Shown here: positions 17,816 through 26,604 of the stretch, in pieces
How positions within the stretch are numbered: position 1 is the first letter of the stretch
Layout: the number at the start of each line of letters is the position of its first letter
DNA from: Brachionus rotundiformis
Lineage: Eukaryota > Rotifera > Eurotatoria > Ploima > Brachionidae
Length of the DNA stretch: 64,000 bases
Direction: 5' to 3'
Assembly: GCA_016802295.1 (NCBI GenBank)
Contig: JAESIW010000210.1
Location: forward strand, 248,001 to 312,000
Translations under genes and position numbers: made by a program
The notes under the pieces: generated by a model
The model's input: only the letters and a program-made list of their open reading frames with translations
What the model was told of the DNA's origin: nothing
Databases searched by the model: none

Positions 17816-19084
17816 TTACCTACCGCTTACAAACTCGCTGTTAAACATTCTTATATCTAGTTTTTCTATAACTTGTTTATATTTATTAATTTTGGTATTA
17901 AAAGGTTGCAAAGTGCCTATATAAGTACCAATATTGGTTTTATTGCCGTAAAAGCTAACATTTAGTAATTTAGTTTTTACACTTACGCTTTGCATAGCAT
18001 TGGCTAACTTAGTACGGCAAGCCACAGAATTTACTTTACAATCTGTACCATAATTAGCATTTTTTAAAGCTTGGGCTATTAAATAAATGGTAGAATAACC
18101 AATATAAGACGAATACCTAGGTTTAATTTTATATTTTGCTTGATATTGTGCTACAAACTGTTTGTTATTATCAGAATTTATAGCATACCACGGAAAACCC
18201 GTTGCAACCCAACCTTTTGGCGTATAATAGCCTAAGGAATCTAACCACTCTGGTTCGCCCGCAAACATAATGTATACTTGCTTGTTAAGTAGTAATCTGT
18301 AGCGTTGTGCAACCAATGCAAAGTTTTCAATATCTGGGCCATCTAATGCAATAATTACCGCATTAGCCGGAGTATCTCTTATTTCTTTTAAAGCGGCATC
18401 GTTTTGTAAATCTTTAGCTTTTCTAATATCTGCAATAACTTTTACACGTGGACTAGCTTTGTGTATTGCGGTTTTAAAGGCTTTGTATAAATAATCGCCT
18501 TCGCTATTAGCGTAGGTAAATATAGCCACGCTATTAATAGATTTATTACTTGCCAATTTATTAACAATTGCTTTTACGTGTACTAGGTAGCCTTCTTTTA
18601 CCCTAAACACAAAGTTACCTGCGGGATTGGTGTTTTCTAGCAATATGTTTTCGCTAGATGTACCGGTTATTAAATATGGAATATAATTTTGGTTAGCATA
18701 ATGTGCTACCCCTAGTGCATTGTAATAACTGGTTGCTCCTATAAAAACCGTTGGGTTGTTGGCATAATGAGCCGCCTTTGCGGTTTGATACGCCTGCACA
18801 TAGCTACTGTAATCGTTTTGTTTAATTAAATTAAGCTTTATACCGTTTACTCCACCTTGTTGGTTAATTTCTGCTAAAGCCATTTTTATACCGTAGTAGT
18901 AATTAGCGGTGTAATCGTTATATAAACTTTGGCTGTTAATATCTACAATGTTAATGGTTTTTAACGGCACCCCTACCGTAGATAAATCTACCGTTGGTTT
19001 GCTGTTGCTTAAATTGGGTTTTAAAGCAGAACACGCCGAAGTTAAAATTAATGTAATTAGTAGTAAAACTGTGTGTTTTTTCAT
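17816..19084 (-). CDS. Periplasmic ligand-binding lipoprotein (LivK/LpoA-type fold), orphan
   Basis: 422 residues from the ATG at 19084 (MKKHTVLLLITLILTSAC). That start has an AAAGGT site and leaves a standard lipobox TSAC; the 45 upstream codons do not look coding. The mature protein reads as a type 1 periplasmic binding fold (Peripla_BP_6): YYYGIKMALAEINQQGGVNG, FIGATSYYN, YIPYLITGTSSE and YIGYSTIYLIAQALKNA. No permease or ATPase gene lies near. It could serve a distant branched-chain amino acid transporter or, as in LpoA-type proteins, regulate cell-wall synthesis. I cannot choose between these. Confidence 0.8.
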   Translation of the reverse strand: MKKHTVLLLITLILTSACSALKPNLSNSKPTVDLSTVGVPLKTINIVDINSQSLYNDYTANYYYGIKMALAEINQQGGVNGIKLNLIKQNDYSSYVQAYQTAKAAHYANNPTVFIGATSYYNALGVAHYANQNYIPYLITGTSSENILLENTNPAGNFVFRVKEGYLVHVKAIVNKLASNKSINSVAIFTYANSEGDYLYKAFKTAIHKASPRVKVIADIRKAKDLQNDAALKEIRDTPANAVIIALDGPDIENFALVAQRYRLLLNKQVYIMFAGEPEWLDSLGYYTPKGWVATGFPWYAINSDNNKQFVAQYQAKYKIKPRYSSYIGYSTIYLIAQALKNANYGTDCKVNSVACRTKLANAMQSVSVKTKLLNVSFYGNKTNIGTYIGTLQPFNTKINKYKQVIEKLDIRMFNSEFVSGR

Positions 19085-19200
19085 ATTATAAATGCTACCT
19101 TTTGTATATTTTTTTAAAAATACTATTATTTTATTTATTTTAATAGTATAATTATTAATTATAGTATAATTATTATTAATGTAAAATAAGCTTGTAAGTA

Positions 19201-19845
19201 ATGATAACACAAAACTCAACTTCTACCAATATAATTAATAACTTAATGCTTTATAATATTACTAATGCATCTATTATAAATGCTATTAAAAATACCAACA
19301 TGCAATTATTTTTGCCGCAAAATTTGCAATCGTTAGCATATACCGATATTAGCATTAAGTACAACCAAAATCGTTACTTAATGGATATTTTTACACTAGC
19401 TAATATGTTAAATCTATATTGGGGCTTAGCAAAAGGCAATGCTTTAGTAATAAATAGCGGTAATGGTTACGTTGGTGCGGTTTTATGTAGTATATTTAAC
19501 CAAGTAGTTAATTTAGATACAGACCAAGCAGAGCTAGACAACGCTAAGCAAATTTACAACCAACTTAATATTAACAACGCATTGTTTGTACAAAGTAGCC
19601 TAACCAACCCTGCAGTTAATCAAAAATTTAACCTAATAATTGTAGATGGTGCTGTTACCCAAGTTAACCCAAACTGGTTAAACTTACTAAAAGACAACGG
19701 CATGTTAATTGCTGTGGTTAGCAATAATAATTTAGGCTTTATTACTGGTTTTAAAAATATAGAAGGCTCTATTGTTTCTACTAAATATAACCATAGCCCC
19801 TTGCCATTAATAGAACAGTTAAACAGCAATAAATTTGTGTTTTAA
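19201..19845 (+). CDS. pcm: Protein-L-isoaspartate O-methyltransferase-like protein
   Basis: 214 residues. It resembles the alphaproteobacterial Pcm-like proteins found before tolC and popZ. An N-terminal helical part precedes a SAM-binding fold with NALVINSGNGYVGAVLCSI where the usual glycine-rich loop lies, DTDQAELDNAKQ after strand 2 and FNLIIVDGAV as strand 4. The glycine loop is more degenerate than in E. coli Pcm, so repair of isoaspartate is plausible but unproven. The stop codon abuts the start of popZ with no gap. TolC, which usually follows, is missing. Confidence 0.75.
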   Translation: MITQNSTSTNIINNLMLYNITNASIINAIKNTNMQLFLPQNLQSLAYTDISIKYNQNRYLMDIFTLANMLNLYWGLAKGNALVINSGNGYVGAVLCSIFNQVVNLDTDQAELDNAKQIYNQLNINNALFVQSSLTNPAVNQKFNLIIVDGAVTQVNPNWLNLLKDNGMLIAVVSNNNLGFITGFKNIEGSIVSTKYNHSPLPLIEQLNSNKFVF

Positions 19846-20538
19846 ATGAAATATAAAAATAATAATCCACTAAGTAAGTATTCTACCATAGAAACCGTAG
19901 AAGACTTGCTAGAAAACGAAATTTTAAATATTTTGCATAGAAACAAAGATAATAACTTTGAACCCTTAGCAAACACCAATCAGTACACTGCAACTAATAC
20001 TAGTAACAGTGCACATAATTACGCACATAACAGCAATAACCCACAGCCAAACAATAATAAGCATTATAATAAAAAAGGCTATATAGATGAAGATTATGAT
20101 GATGAAGATTATGATGAAGAAGGTTATGATAACGAATACCACAATGAAGAAGACTATAAAAACCAATCTCACAATCAACCACATTATGTAAATACACAAA
20201 AACGCAACAAACCTAACCAACATAGTTATAACTACAATTACAACAACCCTTTAAAAACTGTAACTAAAACTTACAGCCCAAAAGCAGAGCAATATCTACC
20301 TTTTGATAGCGAAGATATTAGGCCTATTTATAACAACGTTAGGCCTTCGTTAAAGCAACAAATAGCAGAAAGCGTTATGCCTATTATAGAAGAATGGCTA
20401 CAAGATAGCCTAGAAGATATAATAAACCGTGCTATAGAAAAAAGTATAAATAGCTCTAATGATTTATTAAATATAGATTACAACAACAATACGCCAAATA
20501 ACAATGACAGACAACACAAAAAACCAAGAAGAAAATAA
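19846..20538 (+). CDS. popZ: Polar organizing protein PopZ (DUF2497 family), divergent
   Basis: 230 residues. PopZ self-assembles at cell poles and tethers chromosome centromeres and polarity factors in alphaproteobacteria. The C-terminal helix PSLKQQIAESVMPIIEEWL at 167-185, then QDSLEDIINRAI, matches the conserved DUF2497 pattern (L...(V/L)(M/L)xP(I/L)(I/L)xEWLx..L..(I/V)). A short N-terminal helix is at about 16-31. The linker is Asn/His-rich with an acidic Tyr/Asp/Glu block at 80-104 instead of the proline-rich linker of Caulobacter. The position between pcm and valS is the known popZ locus. It overlaps valS by 35 bases. Confidence 0.83.
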   Translation: MKYKNNNPLSKYSTIETVEDLLENEILNILHRNKDNNFEPLANTNQYTATNTSNSAHNYAHNSNNPQPNNNKHYNKKGYIDEDYDDEDYDEEGYDNEYHNEEDYKNQSHNQPHYVNTQKRNKPNQHSYNYNYNNPLKTVTKTYSPKAEQYLPFDSEDIRPIYNNVRPSLKQQIAESVMPIIEEWLQDSLEDIINRAIEKSINSSNDLLNIDYNNNTPNNNDRQHKKPRRK

Positions 20539-23143
20539 ACACTACAACTGGCAACAAGTAGAAAAAGAAATTTTAGAACTTACCAATTACCAAAATTATT
20601 ACGCTAGTGTAGAAAATAATTTAAATAATTGCTACAGTATTACTATGCCTCCGCCTAATGTTACGGGATCTTTACATTTAGGGCATGCACTAACCACTAC
20701 CCTGCAAGACGCCCTAGCCAGACACCACAGACTACTAGGTAAAAATGTGCTAATGCAACCAGGTTTAGACCACGCCGGTATTGCCACACAAATGGTTGTA
20801 GAACGCCAACTTAATGCACAAGGTATAAATAAACAAGATTTAGGTAGAGAAGAATTTGTAAAAAAAGTATACCAATGGAAAGAAGAATCTGGCGGTACTA
20901 TTATTAATCAAATAAAGCGTATTGGGGCTTCTGCAGATTTTAGTTATTTAGCCTTTACTATGGATGCACAAACATCTAACGCAGTGCAACATGCTTTTAT
21001 ACAATTGCATAATAACGGCTTAATTTATAAAGACAGCCGATTAGTTAATTGGGACTACAAATTGCAAACCGCAATATCAGATTTAGAGGTAGTGCAAAAA
21101 GAAGTTAATGGCAAAATGCATTATATTAACTACGCTCTACAACAAGGCGGTTTTATTACTATAGCCACTACTAGGCCAGAAACCATTTTTGCCGATAGCG
21201 CTATTGCCGTTAACCCAACCGACCAACGCTACACTAACTTAATAGGCAAAACCGCTTATATACCTATAATTAATAAAGCAATAACCATTATTGCAGACGA
21301 TTACGTAGATATTACCAAAGGTAGCGGTGCATTAAAAGTTACACCAGCACACGATTTTAACGACTTTGAAATTGGCGAACGCCATAACTTAGAAAAAATA
21401 AGTATTTTAAACTTTAATGGCACATTAAACAATTTTGCCCCTAAAGATTATGCAGGGCTAACCGTTAAACAAGCCAGAGACAAAATAGTAAAAGATTTAA
21501 CCGCACTAAATGTTTTACAAAAAATAGAAGATATTGTTACATCTGTACCCTACGGAGACCGTAGCGATGTTGTTATAGAACCTATGCTTACTAAACAGTG
21601 GTTTTTAGATGCTAAAAAGCTAAGCGTAGAAGCTATTAGAGTAGTTAAAGACAAAGAAATTAAATTTTATCCAGAAAACTGGGAAAACTTATATTTTGAT
21701 TGGATGGAAAATATTAAACCATGGTGTATTTCTAGGCAATTATGGTGGGGGCATCAAATTCCGGTGTGGTATGCACCAGATGGCAAATATTTTGTAGCAA
21801 ATAGTTTACAACAAGCACAACAACAAGCACAACAACATTATGGCAAGCCAGTTACCTTAACGCAAGATACCGATGTACTAGATACTTGGTTTTCTTCTGG
21901 TTTATGGCCGTTTGTTACACTAGGTTGGCCTAATAATTCTGCTAAACTGCAAAATTTTTACCCTACTAATGTTTTAGTTACAGGTTTTGATATAATCTTT
22001 TTTTGGGTTGCCAGAATGATAATGCTAGGTTGCTTTTTTACCAAACAAGTGCCGTTTAAACATGTATATATTCATGGGTTAATACGAGACGAAAACGGAC
22101 AAAAAATGTCTAAATCTAAAGGCAACGTTATAGACCCACTAGTAATGGTAGAAAAATTTGGTACAGACGCCCTACGCTTTGCATTGTTTTCGTACTCTGG
22201 GCAAGGCAGAGACATAATACTTTCTGAAAATATTATAGAAGGCTATAGAAATTTTATTACTAAAATATTTAACGCCTTTAAATTTGCCAACTTAAATAAT
22301 TTTTACTACAACCCTAGTTATAATTATAATAATTTAACCCTAGATATTAACAAATGGATAGTAGAAAAAGTTGTAAATTTACAAAACAATATTAATACAC
22401 TATACGCAAACTACAGATTTAGCGATATTGGTAACGCCGTTTATAAAACCATTTGGGCAGAATTTTGCGATTGGTACATAGAACTAAGCAAACCCATTTT
22501 ATACGGCAACAACCAACAACACAAGCAAGAAGTACAACAAACACTAGGCTTTGTGTTTAATGCATTGTTGCAAATTATTAACCCTATTGCTCCTTTTATT
22601 TCGCAACATTTGTATAATCAATTACACAAAACAACCACGCCTATAACTGCTTATACAAATTTTAGCACCACGGCTAACTTGCAAAATACCAAAAATATAG
22701 ATTTACTTATAGAGTTTATATCTAAAATAAGAAGCCTACGTACAGATTTTAATATTCCGTACTCTACAGCTTTGCAAATATACGTGCAAGGTAGTACGCC
22801 AAGTTATATGGCTAATAATTTAGATTTAATAGAAAAAATAGTAAAAGTAAGTAGTATAACCGCAGTAGATACCTTGCAAAACAATATGCTACAACAAGTT
22901 ATAAATACCGATATTATTGCTATAAACCTAGGTAGTTTTATAAATGTAAGCCAAGAAACCGAACGCTTAAATAAACAAAAAGCTAAACTACAGCAAGAAC
23001 TAGATAAAATAAACGCCAGTTTAAATAATCCTAAGTTTTTGCAAAACGCCGGAGAACAACGTATTAATACGTTTAAAGCATCGGCAGAAGAAATAACGGT
23101 AAAAATTAGCAAGTTAAACCAAATTATAACCAAGCTAGCCTAA
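20504..23143 (+). CDS. valS: Valyl-tRNA synthetase
   Basis: 879 residues. This class I synthetase charges tRNA-Val and edits threonine. PPPNVTGSLHLGHA at 49-62 holds the HIGH-type motif HLGH. TTRPETIFADSAIAVNP marks the editing domain, and QKMSKSKGNVIDP (about 530) is the KMSKS loop. The last 70 residues (from about 805) form the C-terminal coiled coil that binds tRNA. The start ATG lies inside popZ, 35 bases before its stop; no later in-frame ATG would keep the N-terminus. Confidence 0.97.
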   Translation: MTDNTKNQEENKHYNWQQVEKEILELTNYQNYYASVENNLNNCYSITMPPPNVTGSLHLGHALTTTLQDALARHHRLLGKNVLMQPGLDHAGIATQMVVERQLNAQGINKQDLGREEFVKKVYQWKEESGGTIINQIKRIGASADFSYLAFTMDAQTSNAVQHAFIQLHNNGLIYKDSRLVNWDYKLQTAISDLEVVQKEVNGKMHYINYALQQGGFITIATTRPETIFADSAIAVNPTDQRYTNLIGKTAYIPIINKAITIIADDYVDITKGSGALKVTPAHDFNDFEIGERHNLEKISILNFNGTLNNFAPKDYAGLTVKQARDKIVKDLTALNVLQKIEDIVTSVPYGDRSDVVIEPMLTKQWFLDAKKLSVEAIRVVKDKEIKFYPENWENLYFDWMENIKPWCISRQLWWGHQIPVWYAPDGKYFVANSLQQAQQQAQQHYGKPVTLTQDTDVLDTWFSSGLWPFVTLGWPNNSAKLQNFYPTNVLVTGFDIIFFWVARMIMLGCFFTKQVPFKHVYIHGLIRDENGQKMSKSKGNVIDPLVMVEKFGTDALRFALFSYSGQGRDIILSENIIEGYRNFITKIFNAFKFANLNNFYYNPSYNYNNLTLDINKWIVEKVVNLQNNINTLYANYRFSDIGNAVYKTIWAEFCDWYIELSKPILYGNNQQHKQEVQQTLGFVFNALLQIINPIAPFISQHLYNQLHKTTTPITAYTNFSTTANLQNTKNIDLLIEFISKIRSLRTDFNIPYSTALQIYVQGSTPSYMANNLDLIEKIVKVSSITAVDTLQNNMLQQVINTDIIAINLGSFINVSQETERLNKQKAKLQQELDKINASLNNPKFLQNAGEQRINTFKASAEEITVKISKLNQIITKLA

Positions 23144-23223
23144 TTATTGCCAGCACATTGCTAATACTACTATTACGTTGCCAAAATATTGCATACAGTA
23201 TAGCCAACAATATATGCTATTAT

Positions 23224-23273
23224 ACAACCTAAAAATTATGTAACCCAGTAAATGCGGTGTGTTTTTAGGTTGT
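23224..23273. repeat. Inverted repeat with 12-base arms and 26-base loop
   Basis: Perfect arms ACAACCTAAAAA (23224-23235) and TTTTTAGGTTGT (23262-23273). It lies 80 bases after the valS stop and ends in a T-rich stretch, so it may terminate valS. The loop is longer than in a classic intrinsic terminator. Confidence 0.65.
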
Positions 23274-23298
23274 GTTTTAGGCTAAAGCTAACTTAAAC

Positions 23299-23344
23299 TT
23301 AACAACGCTTTAGTGGTACTTAAAGTGCAATTAGGCGTTGTTAA
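23299..23344. repeat. Second inverted repeat, 10-base arms and 26-base loop
   Basis: Perfect arms TTAACAACGC (23299-23308) and GCGTTGTTAA (23335-23344), extendable inward with a G-U pair. It shares the ACAAC/GTTGT core and the exact 26-base loop length with the first hairpin, so the two look related by descent. Confidence 0.6.
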
Positions 23345-23410
23345 CTCTTACTTTACAGCACTGTATTTATAACCCCACTATATTGCATTATTAATACTGT
23401 ATTGTAGGTT

Positions 23411-23550
23411 ATAAGTGCATTGCAATAAGTGCATTGCAATAAGTACATGGTAATAAATGCGTGGCAATAAGTGCATTGCAATAAGTACATGGTAATAAGT
23501 GCATTGCAATAAGTACGTGGCAATAAGTACATGGTTATAAGTACGTGGTA
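23411..23550. repeat. Ten tandem copies of a 14-base unit (minisatellite)
   Basis: Exactly 140 bases made of ten contiguous 14-base units with consensus ATAAGTRCRTKGYA. Four units are identical (ATAAGTGCATTGCA); the others vary at a few positions, mostly by transitions. There are no spacers, so this is not a CRISPR array. Function unknown; length variation between strains would be expected. Confidence 0.9.
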
Positions 23551-23637
23551 ATATAATTAAAGTTATTACTAAGCGTATAGGTTTTATATTTATACAATGC
23601 AGTGTTATAAAATATTAGCAACCATGTTAGGTAAAAA

Positions 23638-24678
23638 TTATTCTTTATAAAATAATTTGTAATATTTATTTTTAACTTTTTTGTTTTTTAGCATTAAAAA
23701 TACTAAATAAACCGTTATAAAAGACATTAAAGTACGCCCTAAAACCACTATCCATGCATTGGCACCTAAAAATATAAATATTAGGCTATCTTCTATCATA
23801 GCGTGGGATATTGCCACAAATAGCAATACTTTAAAAGATTGATCTTTACTAAAATTTTTATTGTTTTCGTATTCTTCTTTTAATAAACCAAAACCGTAAG
23901 ACAAACCAATAATATAACACAACATTAACACTAAATTGTTATCTTTTTTAATACCAATGCTTTTAGTTAAAGGCCCCACCACATTAGAAATTACCCCTGC
24001 TAGGTTGGCATCTTTAATAAACTGAATTACAAAAAACAACACTACTATTACTACATAAATTAATACAAATAATCTTATTTGCGTAAAAGCCCACTTTAAA
24101 ATACCAACAAACCAATGGCTATAATTACCTACTAGGCCTATTTGTTTGTATAAATCCATAAAAGTTGGCTCTATAACTACGTTTTTACTACCAACTATAG
24201 AATTACTAACAATGTTTTGCCCAATATTAAACATGCTAAATACTTTATGGGTAACAAAGGCTAAAATTAACGCTGTGGCTACTCTGGCAAATAGCACAAA
24301 ATAAGTATTAGTATGAAACTTAGAAATAATAAAGCCTTCGGTTATTAAACTATGGGCTAATAAACATAGTACGGCTAGCACTGTAACTTGTTCGTACGTT
24401 ATAGGTGCAGTAGGAAAAAGCGCTAAAATTAAAAAAAAGGCCGTATAATTGGTGTTTAAAATAGCCCCAAGCCACACTAACGCATAAACGTCTGGCAGGC
24501 CTAAAAAGCTCATAACTGGGTTAAACGGATGCACTAAATAGTAAACTAAGTTTAGTTCTTGTAATATTTTTAATATAAATACAATGGGTAGCATTATAAC
24601 GGCTAAATCTTTGGTATTGGTGTAGCCTTTATAAAATATTGGTTTACTGTATTTTAATATTTTGTTATATGTATCCAC
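23638..24678 (-). CDS. Gate-domain (nucleoside recognition) membrane protein
   Basis: 346 residues with eight to ten membrane segments. Two Gate-like halves are visible: about 50-140 (LGLPDVYALVWLGAILNTNYTAF region) and about 230-330 (VVGPLTKSIGIKKDNNLVLML, then LSYGFGLLKEEYEN). These resemble PF07670 proteins of unknown substrate. It probably moves a small solute across the inner membrane. The GTG start at 24678 overlaps the end of mnmA by 14 bases, so translation is coupled. No partner subunit is nearby. Confidence 0.7.
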   Translation of the reverse strand: MDTYNKILKYSKPIFYKGYTNTKDLAVIMLPIVFILKILQELNLVYYLVHPFNPVMSFLGLPDVYALVWLGAILNTNYTAFFLILALFPTAPITYEQVTVLAVLCLLAHSLITEGFIISKFHTNTYFVLFARVATALILAFVTHKVFSMFNIGQNIVSNSIVGSKNVVIEPTFMDLYKQIGLVGNYSHWFVGILKWAFTQIRLFVLIYVVIVVLFFVIQFIKDANLAGVISNVVGPLTKSIGIKKDNNLVLMLCYIIGLSYGFGLLKEEYENNKNFSKDQSFKVLLFVAISHAMIEDSLIFIFLGANAWIVVLGRTLMSFITVYLVFLMLKNKKVKNKYYKLFYKE

Positions 24679-25753
24679 CGCCTAATAACCTGTTGTTTTC
24701 GTAAAATGCACATATTTGCCCACTAGCAACGCCGTAAATGGGGTCTTTAAAATTTATTACGGCAGAACCATTTGCATTGGCGTTTAAAGTTGCTGGCATT
24801 AAAATTTGGGCTCCTCTAACTTTTGCTAACACTTGTTTGTTAGTAAAATTAAAGTCGCCTTCGCCTAGCCAGTTGCAATTGGTTAAATTAACCGATGTTA
24901 CGGCTAAATCTTCTTTTTGCCCTAATGTAACTTGGTTACTACTAGGATCAATTTTTACCACGTATAACGCCCCATTATTACTGCTAACGCCAATACCTTT
25001 GCGTTGCCCTACCGTAAAATGATGAATACCATTATGTTGGCCTAAAATGTTACCTTTAGTATCTACTAAATTGCCTGGTTTGGCTTCTTTCATAGTTTTT
25101 TCAAAAATTTCTGCATAACTAGAACCCCCAGCAAAGCATAAATCTACCGATGCTTTTTTAGTAGCAACATGCAAGCCCATGCGTTTGGCGTGCTCTCTGG
25201 TTTGTTCTTTAGTGTAATTAGCTAACGGAAACCGCATATATTTTAAAGCTTCTTTTCTAACTAGTGCTAAAAAGTAGCTTTGGTCTCGGTTAACCGAAAG
25301 CCCTTTATGAATTTCGCCTTGGTTGTTTTGCCCAGCTAACCATTTAATATAATGCCCTGTTACTAAATAATCTGCATTAATTTTTTTGGTTTCTCGTAAT
25401 AAAGCACCGTATTTAATTTCACGGTTGCAGGTAACACAAGGATTAACCGTAACGCCACCTAAGTAACCACTTAAAAATGGATTAATAATGGTTTCTCTAA
25501 ATTCTTCTTTTAGCTCTATAAATTTGTGCTCTATTTGTAGTTTTTCTACTACTTGGTTGCAATCATCTACTATGGTTTGGTCTCGGCAAACTATGCCTTT
25601 TTCGTCGTCGTTTTCGTACAACAATAGGGTTAAGCCCACAAGGTTGGTGTAGCCGGCTTCTTTTAAAAGCCCTACAACGGTACTGCTGTCTACTCCGCCA
25701 GACATTGCCACGGCAATTTTAGCGTTTTTATCTACTAATGGAAAGTCTATCAT
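24665..25753 (-). CDS. mnmA: tRNA-specific 2-thiouridylase MnmA
   Basis: 362 residues, normal length. It thiolates U34 of tRNAs for Lys, Glu and Gln. The PP-loop SGGVDSS is at 18-24. The catalytic cysteines are in VNPCVTCNREIKYG (Cys106, with Cys109) and DLCFAGG (Cys206). The HFTVGQRKGIG segment is conserved and the C-terminal beta domain is complete. Its substrate tRNA-Glu(UUC) is encoded at 30064. It runs divergently from the rquA-like gene. Confidence 0.96.
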   Translation of the reverse strand: MIDFPLVDKNAKIAVAMSGGVDSSTVVGLLKEAGYTNLVGLTLLLYENDDEKGIVCRDQTIVDDCNQVVEKLQIEHKFIELKEEFRETIINPFLSGYLGGVTVNPCVTCNREIKYGALLRETKKINADYLVTGHYIKWLAGQNNQGEIHKGLSVNRDQSYFLALVRKEALKYMRFPLANYTKEQTREHAKRMGLHVATKKASVDLCFAGGSSYAEIFEKTMKEAKPGNLVDTKGNILGQHNGIHHFTVGQRKGIGVSSNNGALYVVKIDPSSNQVTLGQKEDLAVTSVNLTNCNWLGEGDFNFTNKQVLAKVRGAQILMPATLNANANGSAVINFKDPIYGVASGQICAFYENNRLLGGGYI

Positions 25754-25887
25754 TTTTTACTTAATTTGTTTTGTTTTTGTTTTCTTACAAATATGGTAAG
25801 TTATAGTAACATTAAATTTATTTTTTTTCAATATTTTTATGTTATTATATAATTATATTAAATAAAAAATTAATTAGCGTTGTGGGT

Positions 25888-26604
25888 ATGGCTAACAATA
25901 ATAAATACGAAGACGATAACTTAAACATAGATTATTACGCACCGGCGTATATTACGCAACATTATCAAAAGCGTTATATAAGGCCAAATTACGTAAAATT
26001 TTTTAATAAATCTTGGGTTAATAATGTTAGATTATTTTTTAAACAAAACACGTTGCATGGTTCGGTATTAAGCCAAATAACAGAAGGCAACCGAGTATTG
26101 CTAGTAGGTAATACTTACGGCGGATTAACTAAAAAAATTTTAAAAAAAGTAGGTAGCAAAGGTAAATTAGACGTTATAGACGCCCTACCTAACCAACTAG
26201 TGCTAGCAAAACAAAGTGTAGAAAGTTTACCCAACAAAAACAACTTAGATATTCTACTACAAGACGCTAAAACTGTGTTTTATCGTAAATACGATGTAGT
26301 GGTTATGTTTATGTTATTAGGCGAAGTGCCAGATAATGCTAAGTTTCATATTTTAGAAAATGCATTACGGGTAATTAACGACGACAACGCCAAAGTAGTT
26401 ATTGTAGATTATCACCTACCAAGTTTTTATAACCCGTTGCTTAATATTTTACGCTTAAATAATTTGTATTTACAATTTTATGTAAAATATTTATGGGATA
26501 ACGAAATAGAAAACCTAATAAACAAGCCGTTTAATTATAACATTACAAAAAAAACCTATCTTGCAGGGGTTTATCAAAATATAGTTATAACTAAAGCAAA
26601 CTAG
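25888..26604 (+). CDS. rquA: RquA-like rhodoquinone biosynthesis protein
   Basis: 238 residues from ATG 25888 (a GTG six bases earlier is possible). It is a UbiE-related SAM-binding fold with the RquA pattern, not the usual methyltransferase one. The first loop is LLVGNTYGGLTKKI instead of a glycine-rich DxGxG loop. GKLDVIDALPNQL, VVMFMLLGEVPDNAK, ALRVINDDNAKVVIVDYHLP and the ending KTYLAGVYQNIVI line up with RquA as I know it. RquA converts ubiquinone to rhodoquinone, which carries electrons to fumarate at low oxygen. The neighbours mnmA and recO are unrelated. A generic class I methyltransferase is the alternative. Confidence 0.72.
   Translation: MANNNKYEDDNLNIDYYAPAYITQHYQKRYIRPNYVKFFNKSWVNNVRLFFKQNTLHGSVLSQITEGNRVLLVGNTYGGLTKKILKKVGSKGKLDVIDALPNQLVLAKQSVESLPNKNNLDILLQDAKTVFYRKYDVVVMFMLLGEVPDNAKFHILENALRVINDDNAKVVIVDYHLPSFYNPLLNILRLNNLYLQFYVKYLWDNEIENLINKPFNYNITKKTYLAGVYQNIVITKAN

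Larger units (their letters stand above)
23144..23637. other. Non-coding region between convergent genes with hairpins and a tandem repeat
   Basis: Nearly 500 bases hold no credible gene in any frame. Two separate inverted repeats (23224-23273 and 23299-23344) and a ten-copy 14-base repeat (23411-23550) fill most of it. It separates valS from the convergent Gate-domain gene. Transcription termination from both sides is the simplest role for the hairpins; the tandem repeat is unexplained. Confidence 0.7.

Noticed and set aside
17795..17821. Ten-base hairpin between acsA and the ligand-binding lipoprotein as a terminator
   Set aside because: A stem with one G-U pair exists, but no T-tract follows on either strand and it overlaps the stop codon of the minus-strand gene.
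19966..20223. Minus-strand open frame opposite popZ with long Ile/Val/Phe runs
   Set aside because: It is the mirror of the acidic Asp/Glu/Tyr repeat of popZ and has no start signal or context of its own.
23411..23550. Tandem 14-base repeats considered as a CRISPR array
   Set aside because: Units are contiguous with no spacers, are too short, and no cas gene is present.
23144..23637. The repeat region considered as a replication origin with iterons
   Set aside because: No dnaA, parAB or hemE-type neighbour and no clear DnaA boxes; the tandem repeat alone does not support it.
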